Shown here piece by piece: positions 59,317 through 64,000 of a stretch of 64,000 nucleotides of DNA (the stretch's first letter is position 1; each line of letters starts with the position of its first letter). A program made the position numbers and the translations under genes. This DNA is from Hanleya hanleyi (lineage: Eukaryota; Mollusca; Polyplacophora; Lepidopleurida; Hanleyidae), in the NCBI GenBank assembly GCA_036873755.1, contig JAVTVY010045425.1, positions 1-64,000 on the forward strand. Direction: 5' to 3'. The notes below the pieces were generated by a model. It saw nothing but the letters and a program-made list of their open reading frames with translations, ran no database searches and was not told the origin of the DNA.

Positions 59317-62300
59317 AGGTTTTTACCCCTCGGCCAAAATTTGGCCGAAGGGTATTGTCGTCGTCATGTACGTCCGTCCGTCCGTCCGTCCGTCTGTCCG
59401 TCTGTCCGTCTGTCCGTCACACCTTTCTCGTTACCAAGATATCTTTAGAACGACTTACCCTAGGCACACCAAACTTGCATTGCACATCCATATGCTCGTG
59501 CTCCAGAACCCTATTGAATCTGGGCCTGATTGGTTGGAAACTTTGGCGGCCATCTTTAATTTATGCGAAATCATCACAGCTTTCTCGTTACCAAGATATC
59601 TTTAGAACGACTTACCCTAGGCACACCAAACTTGCACTGCACATCTATATGCTCATGACCTAGAACCCTATTGAATCTGGACCTGATTCGTTGGAAACTT
59701 TGGCGGCCATATTTAATTTATGCGAAACCATTAATCTTGTGTATCTCCGGTACCATTTCACTGTTCAGTGTGAAACTTTGTATAGATCATCGATGCATCA
59801 AGAAACTTCAAAGGAATGACCAAACCAGTTTCCCTGATTCGGTGGAAACCTTGGCGGCCATCTTTAATTTATGCAAAATCTTTAATGATATATATCTTTG
59901 ATACCATTCAAGTGTTCTATGCGAAACTTGGTATACAGCATCGATGTATCAAGAGACCTTCAATGTATAACCACATCAATTCCTCTGAGTGGCGGGAAGG
60001 ATGGGCGGCCATCTTTAATTTATGCAAAATCATTAATGATCTCTATCTCTGATACCGTTCAAGTACTTGATGTAAAATTTGATATACATCATCGATGCAT
60101 CAATAGACTTATGATAAATGACAGTTCTGGTCTTTCTGATTGGGCGGAAACCTTGGTGGCCATCTTTAATTTATGCAAAATCTTCAATGATGTATATCTT
60201 TGATACCGTTTCAGTGTTCTATATGAAACTTGGTATACAGCATCCATGTATTAGAAGACTTGCAATGAAGAACTACATCAGTTCTCCTGAGTGGTGGGAA
60301 GGATGGGTGGCCATCTTTAATGGCCATCTCTGATAACTTTCAAATGCTCGATGTAAAATTTGCTATGCATCATCGATGCATCAAGGGACTTGTGTAATGA
60401 ATACTGGTTTCTCTGATTGGATGGAAACCTTAGAGACCAATTCATAATTACAATTTTTTTCATAATCTGTATATTTGTCACTTGACCAGTGCTTCGGATT
60501 TAAGAAGCGCGAGAGCGAAAGCGCTCAATCGCGCGCCTGAATCAAAATTTAGAGGCTCTTTTTTTCGCGCTTCTTGAATTTATCGTATGGAATAATCTTT
60601 ATTTACCTCTAATAACTTTCCATGAAAACGCAAGACGTTTCGATCATGAAAATCCGGAAGTGTGCGAGCTCTTCTGGCAAAGGAGTTAAACTTGGTTCGG
60701 ATTTAACCGAGGACCGAAACGTCCTCGCTTATAATTGGTTAAATTGGTAATACTGACCAATCACAGCGGCGGATACAGCTGTGTGTGGATTGTCGACAGA
60801 CATATTGTTGTTGGCGCGCTCGTCTGATTTTGGGATTTGTTTGATCGATTGTGGCCGCGAATAAGCGATTATGGCTACAAAACTTCCACCAACAGTTAGA
60901 CTAGAAACATTTAAAAGGCGGAACACTGGTGGTGTTCTATCGTATACGGCCGAAAACGGCATGGTACCGTAACAGAAGTTTGGCGCAAACTGCGCAAAAC
61001 ATTGACAAAATTCTCAAACATCGCAGAATCCGAGGAAAGGCACAGAACGAAATAAAGGGATAACAATGAAACACATCAGGGATAACTGGTTTCGCTTACG
61101 TTTATTATCAACATTTCATACATTGTCAGATAATATTGATGTCGCATTTCATAATGTTAAGAAGTTTGAAAATAATACTAATACTTTTCTTGCAAGAAGA
61201 ATCATAAAATGGGAATTACTATTTACATCCCCATTCTCGTAAATAGCTCTTCTAAAAGTTTTTAGAAGGGTTTTTTTTTAGAGGAGTGATCGCTCTTCTT
61301 GACAAAATTAGAAGAGCGATTTTTAGCTCTTCTGGATTTTTCAAATCCGAAGCACTGCTTGACTGCTTGGTGTTCCTGAAGTCTTGGTTCAAATTGAATA
61401 CATTATGAATGGCTGGCGCCCAGAGCCGAGGGGTTTTCTGATGCGCAGCTTCGTATTCGACCTGCTGCCGGACTATTACCCTAGGCACAACAAACTTGCC
61501 GTGCACATCCATATGCTCGTGACCCAGAACCTTATTGAATCTAGACCCGATTGGGTGGAAACTTTGGTGGCCATCTTTAATTTATGTGAAACCATGAATC
61601 TGGTGTATGTCGGAAACCATTTCGCTGTTCAGTGTGAAACTTGGTATAGATTATCGATACATCAAGAAACTTTAAAGGAATGACCAAACCAGTTTCCCTG
61701 ATTGGTTGAAGCCGTGGCGGCCATCTTTAATTTATGCGAAACCGTTACAGCTTTCTCGTTACCAAGACATCTTTAGAACGACTTACCCTAGGCACACCAA
61801 ACTTGCCGTGCACATCCATATGCTCATGACCCAGAACCTTATTGAATCTAGACCTGATTGGGCGGAAACTTTGGCGGCCATCTTTAATTTATGCGAAACC
61901 ATGAGTCTTGTGTATCTCAAGTGTGAAACTTGGTGTAGATTATCGATACATCAAGAAACTTTAAAGGAATGACCACACCAGTTTCCTTGATTGGTTGAAG
62001 CCTTGGCGGCCATCTTTAATTTATGCAAAATTTTTAATTATCTATATCTCTGATACCATTTAAGTGTTCTATATGAAACTTGAATGGTATACAGCATCGA
62101 TGTATCAAGAGACTTGCAATGAATAACCACATCAGTTTCTCTGAATGACGGGAAGGATAGGCAGCCATCTTCAATTTATGCAAAATCATTAATGATCTCT
62201 ATCTCTGATACCATTGAAGTGCTCAATGTAAAATTTGATATACATCATCATTGCATCAAGAGACTTACGATGAATGACAGAACTGGTTTCTCTGATTGGG

Positions 62301-62870
62301 CGAAAATCTTGGCGACCATTTTAATGTATGCAAAATCATTACTGATCTATATCTGATACCATTTCGTGCTTCATATGAAACTATAAATCATCGATACATC
62401 AAGAAACTTAAAATTAATCACAACCAATTTCTCTGATTAGGTGGAAAACTTGATTGCCATCTTCAATTTATGCAAAATCTATACCTCTGGTACTGTTCAG
62501 TGTTTGATGCCAGACTTTGTATACATCATCAGTACATCAAGAGAGTAAAAATGAATGACAGAACCGTTTCTCTGATTGGATGGAAACCTTGGCAGCCGTT
62601 TTCAATTTATGTAAAATCGTTGATGATCTATCCTTTGATACTGTTCAAGTGTTCAGTATGCTTGGTATACGTCATAGATACATCAAGAGACAAGTAATGA
62701 CTGCCGGTTTTTCTGATTGGACGAAAAAATTTGCGGCCATTTCTGATTGCAAGTTTTTCGATAATCTGTATATTTGTCACTTAACTGCTTGATGTTCCTG
62801 ATATTTTCAAAGTAGTATGGTTCAAATTGAATAGATTGTGAATGACTGGCACCCAGAGCCAAGGGGCAAA
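59317..62870 (+). mobile_element. Palindrome-headed element with ~130-150-bp internal repeats
   Basis: The head palindrome CCTCGGCCAAAATTTGGCCGAAGG (59327-59350) is followed by (GTCC/GTCT)n at 59370-59418. Tandem units follow with GGCGGCCATCTTTAATTTATG, GATACCATT and CATCGATGCATCAAGAGACT. End-like segments CACCCAGAGCCAAGGGG (62849-62865) and CGCCCAGAGCCGAGGGG (61418-61434) suggest two joined or overlapping copies. A hAT-like element is inserted at 60487-61357. Frames of 60-156 codons on the plus strand are repeat artefacts. Confidence 0.7.
60487..61357. mobile_element. hAT-like element, 6-bp target duplication
   Basis: Ends CAGTGCTTCGGATTT and AAATCCGAAGCACTG with the direct repeat CTTGAC (60481-60486 and 61358-61363). 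The empty-site sequence is visible in a paralogous unit near 62765-62800 (TTTGTCACTTAACTGCTTGA). The left subterminal DNA has GCGCGAGAGCGAAAGCGC. No transposase is present. Confidence 0.85.
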
Positions 62871-63440
62871 AACTCTATATTACTTGGCTCCCACTGAAAA
62901 TTGGAAGACTTTTATTATTGTTCAGATTATTATAAGGGTTCAAAGCAAGAATGGCTTGTAACCTTTTGTTTTTATTCAGAATATTTTTGTTCTTCCGCCA
63001 TATTTGTCGCACGTGATATGTCAAATTATTTATTTAGTTCTCCAATCCATTCAACATACCACACTGAATTTACCACATTTTAATCTTTCACAAACCACTG
63101 CTAAAGCATCTTCTGCATTCAACCAAATCTTTCAGGCTTTTACTTATGCATTTTCCGTTCATTGTGTGCCAATATACACGGACTAAAACTGTCTGGCTGA
63201 GGGGTTGTTGCCCCTTTTAGGTGCTGCCTCATGTTCATTCTGATTTTGAACACAACTCCGGGAGCAGATTTATATTCGCAGATTTAGAGCAAACTATGCT
63301 CCTCAAATTCAAAATAACTTGTCAGATGAGTTTTTCTCATTGCATTGCAACATAAGAAGAAAAGATTGCAAATCGAAAAACCTTTGCAGTTCACCTTTAA
63401 CTTTTAGAAAATCTAGTAAGTTCATCTGATACCTTTTCAG
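62871..63440 (+). other. YME1L1 upstream intron, no exon recognised
   Basis: AT-rich DNA ending in a good acceptor (ATACCTTTTCAG). A segment near 63198-63225 (GGCTGAGGGG, CCTTTTAGGTGC) resembles one near 39240-39275, so part of it is repetitive. A 60-codon frame at 63004 has no supporting evidence. Confidence 0.5.
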
Positions 63441-63705
63441 GTACACCAAAGACTGGTCCCAGATTCCAAACTTCAAAAGACCAGCACAGGGAAGATGCGT
63501 GCCCTCATGACAGAATCATCGCCGGAAGATGGAGAAAGGTTAAAAGTGGCGTTTGCTGAAGGGTATATGGCCAATGACAAGAAGCAGGATAAGGAGGAGA
63601 AAAATATCAGTAAAATTAAGACTAGTGTCATGAGTGTTGTTAGGATCCTGATGATCTCGTTGCTGATTTATCTGATACTGAAGGTGTTGTCAACAACAGG
63701 AGGAA
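63441..63705 (+). CDS. YME1L1: YME1L1 exon: mitochondrial AAA protease, membrane-anchor region
   Basis: A 265-nt exon between acceptor TTTTCAG and donor GTAAGT. The frame reads from VHQRLVPDSK through KVAFAEGYMANDKK, then a predicted transmembrane segment VVRILMISLLIYLILKVL, and ends near STTGG, leaving phase 1. The FAEGY motif followed about 25 residues later by a single membrane helix matches the region just before the AAA domain of YME1L1/FtsH-type proteases (human GFAEGFLK then the helix). YME1L1 is an inner-membrane ATP-dependent zinc metalloprotease facing the intermembrane space that processes OPA1 and degrades misfolded proteins. The AAA and protease domains must lie to the right of the window, so no catalytic residues can be checked here. 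The first ATG within the exon (63495) is probably internal. Confidence 0.82.
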
Positions 63706-63837
63706 GTAAGTTATGCACTAGTCCTGATAGTTCCTTGTTTATGTGTAGTTGGGACAACCGGACAAAATGGCAACCAGACAAAATTACAAATGGAAAAAAG
63801 GGAAAACGGACAAAAATGGTAACAGATAAATGGCAAT

Positions 63838-64000
63838 ATTTTTATACGCCTGCCTAAAAGACAAATGTCTGTTTGTCCGTCCCCCATGTCCAGTCTATAT
63901 CTGGGACAATTTTTTATCTACAGTTCCAATTTTTGGTGAGTGGATACCCTGAGGGGAGACAATGTCCTGCATACCAAAATGGAGGCCAAGGTCAAAGGTC
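63838..64000 (+). mobile_element. Palindrome-headed element, truncated by window edge
   Basis: TTTTTATACGCCTGCC, then TTTGTCCGTCCCCCATGTCC and a TTTTTGGTGAGTGGATACCC unit match the start of the element at 37307. It sits in the intron just downstream of the YME1L1 exon. The palindrome is decayed (CTAAAAGACAAATG). Confidence 0.75.

Noticed and set aside
63004..63186. 60-codon frame upstream of the YME1L1 exon, a possible first exon
   Set aside because: No similarity to YME1L1 N-termini that I can see, no convincing donor, and nearby sequence is repetitive.

Overview
The window reads as nuclear DNA of a marine invertebrate animal, most likely a lophotrochozoan such as a bivalve or gastropod mollusc. 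The reasons are spliced animal genes, DIRS-type retrotransposons, tRNA- and 5S-derived SINEs, and many elements that start with a short palindrome followed by GTCC/GTCT microsatellites. The phylum is inferred from repeat style and was not proven. Recognisable host coding sequence is only about 0.6 kb of 64 kb.

Host genes. A head-to-head pair lies at 17.9-25.1 kb. MANF/CDNF is on the minus strand (exon 1 at 20057-20156, exon 2 at 17963-18087). HSPA14 is on the plus strand (exon 1 at 20546-20605, exon 2 at 25026-25106). Their start codons are about 390 bp apart. In human, CDNF and HSPA14 are also adjacent head-to-head, so this looks like a deeply conserved bidirectional pair. At the right edge, 63441-63705 is a plus-strand exon of the mitochondrial AAA protease YME1L1. 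I found neither the later MANF exons nor the later HSPA14 exons.

Left part (1-8.4 kb): a ~165-bp satellite, then a ~125-bp satellite split by a hAT-like element (3264-4998) and by a TA-target element (5568-7561) that itself holds another hAT-like element (5940-7133).

MANF intron 2 (8.4-17.6 kb): a decayed minus-strand DIRS element with inverted terminal repeats, an internal complementary region, RT/RNase H and tyrosine recombinase remains. A tRNA-derived SINE sits in its RNase H. A 5.8-kb Helentron-like repeat (11567-17373) is also inserted in it and carries a 5S-derived SINE.

HSPA14 intron 2 and beyond (25.6-45.8 kb): a second, plus-strand DIRS element (25597-34289) carrying a young 5'-truncated CR1/L2-type LINE with a ~890-codon open frame. 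A second, inverted copy of the same Helentron-like repeat follows (34821-40732), with two further insertions. Next come palindrome-headed elements nested inside one another, with 160-bp and 169-bp tandem arrays and a foldback element.

Right part (45.9-63.4 kb): a 31-bp satellite, a 2.5-kb array of 9-bp units that stays open in several frames on both strands, a hAT-like element splitting that array, and a broken intronless gene (55231-59316, minus). That gene's motifs resemble a FEN/XPG-type PIN nuclease with a C-terminal cysteine-rich domain. The last repeat block is another palindrome-headed element (59317-62870) containing a hAT-like insertion.

The architecture is therefore a conserved stress/chaperone gene pair with introns filled by nested transposons. 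Two inverted Helentron-like copies and two oppositely oriented DIRS elements flank the pair.
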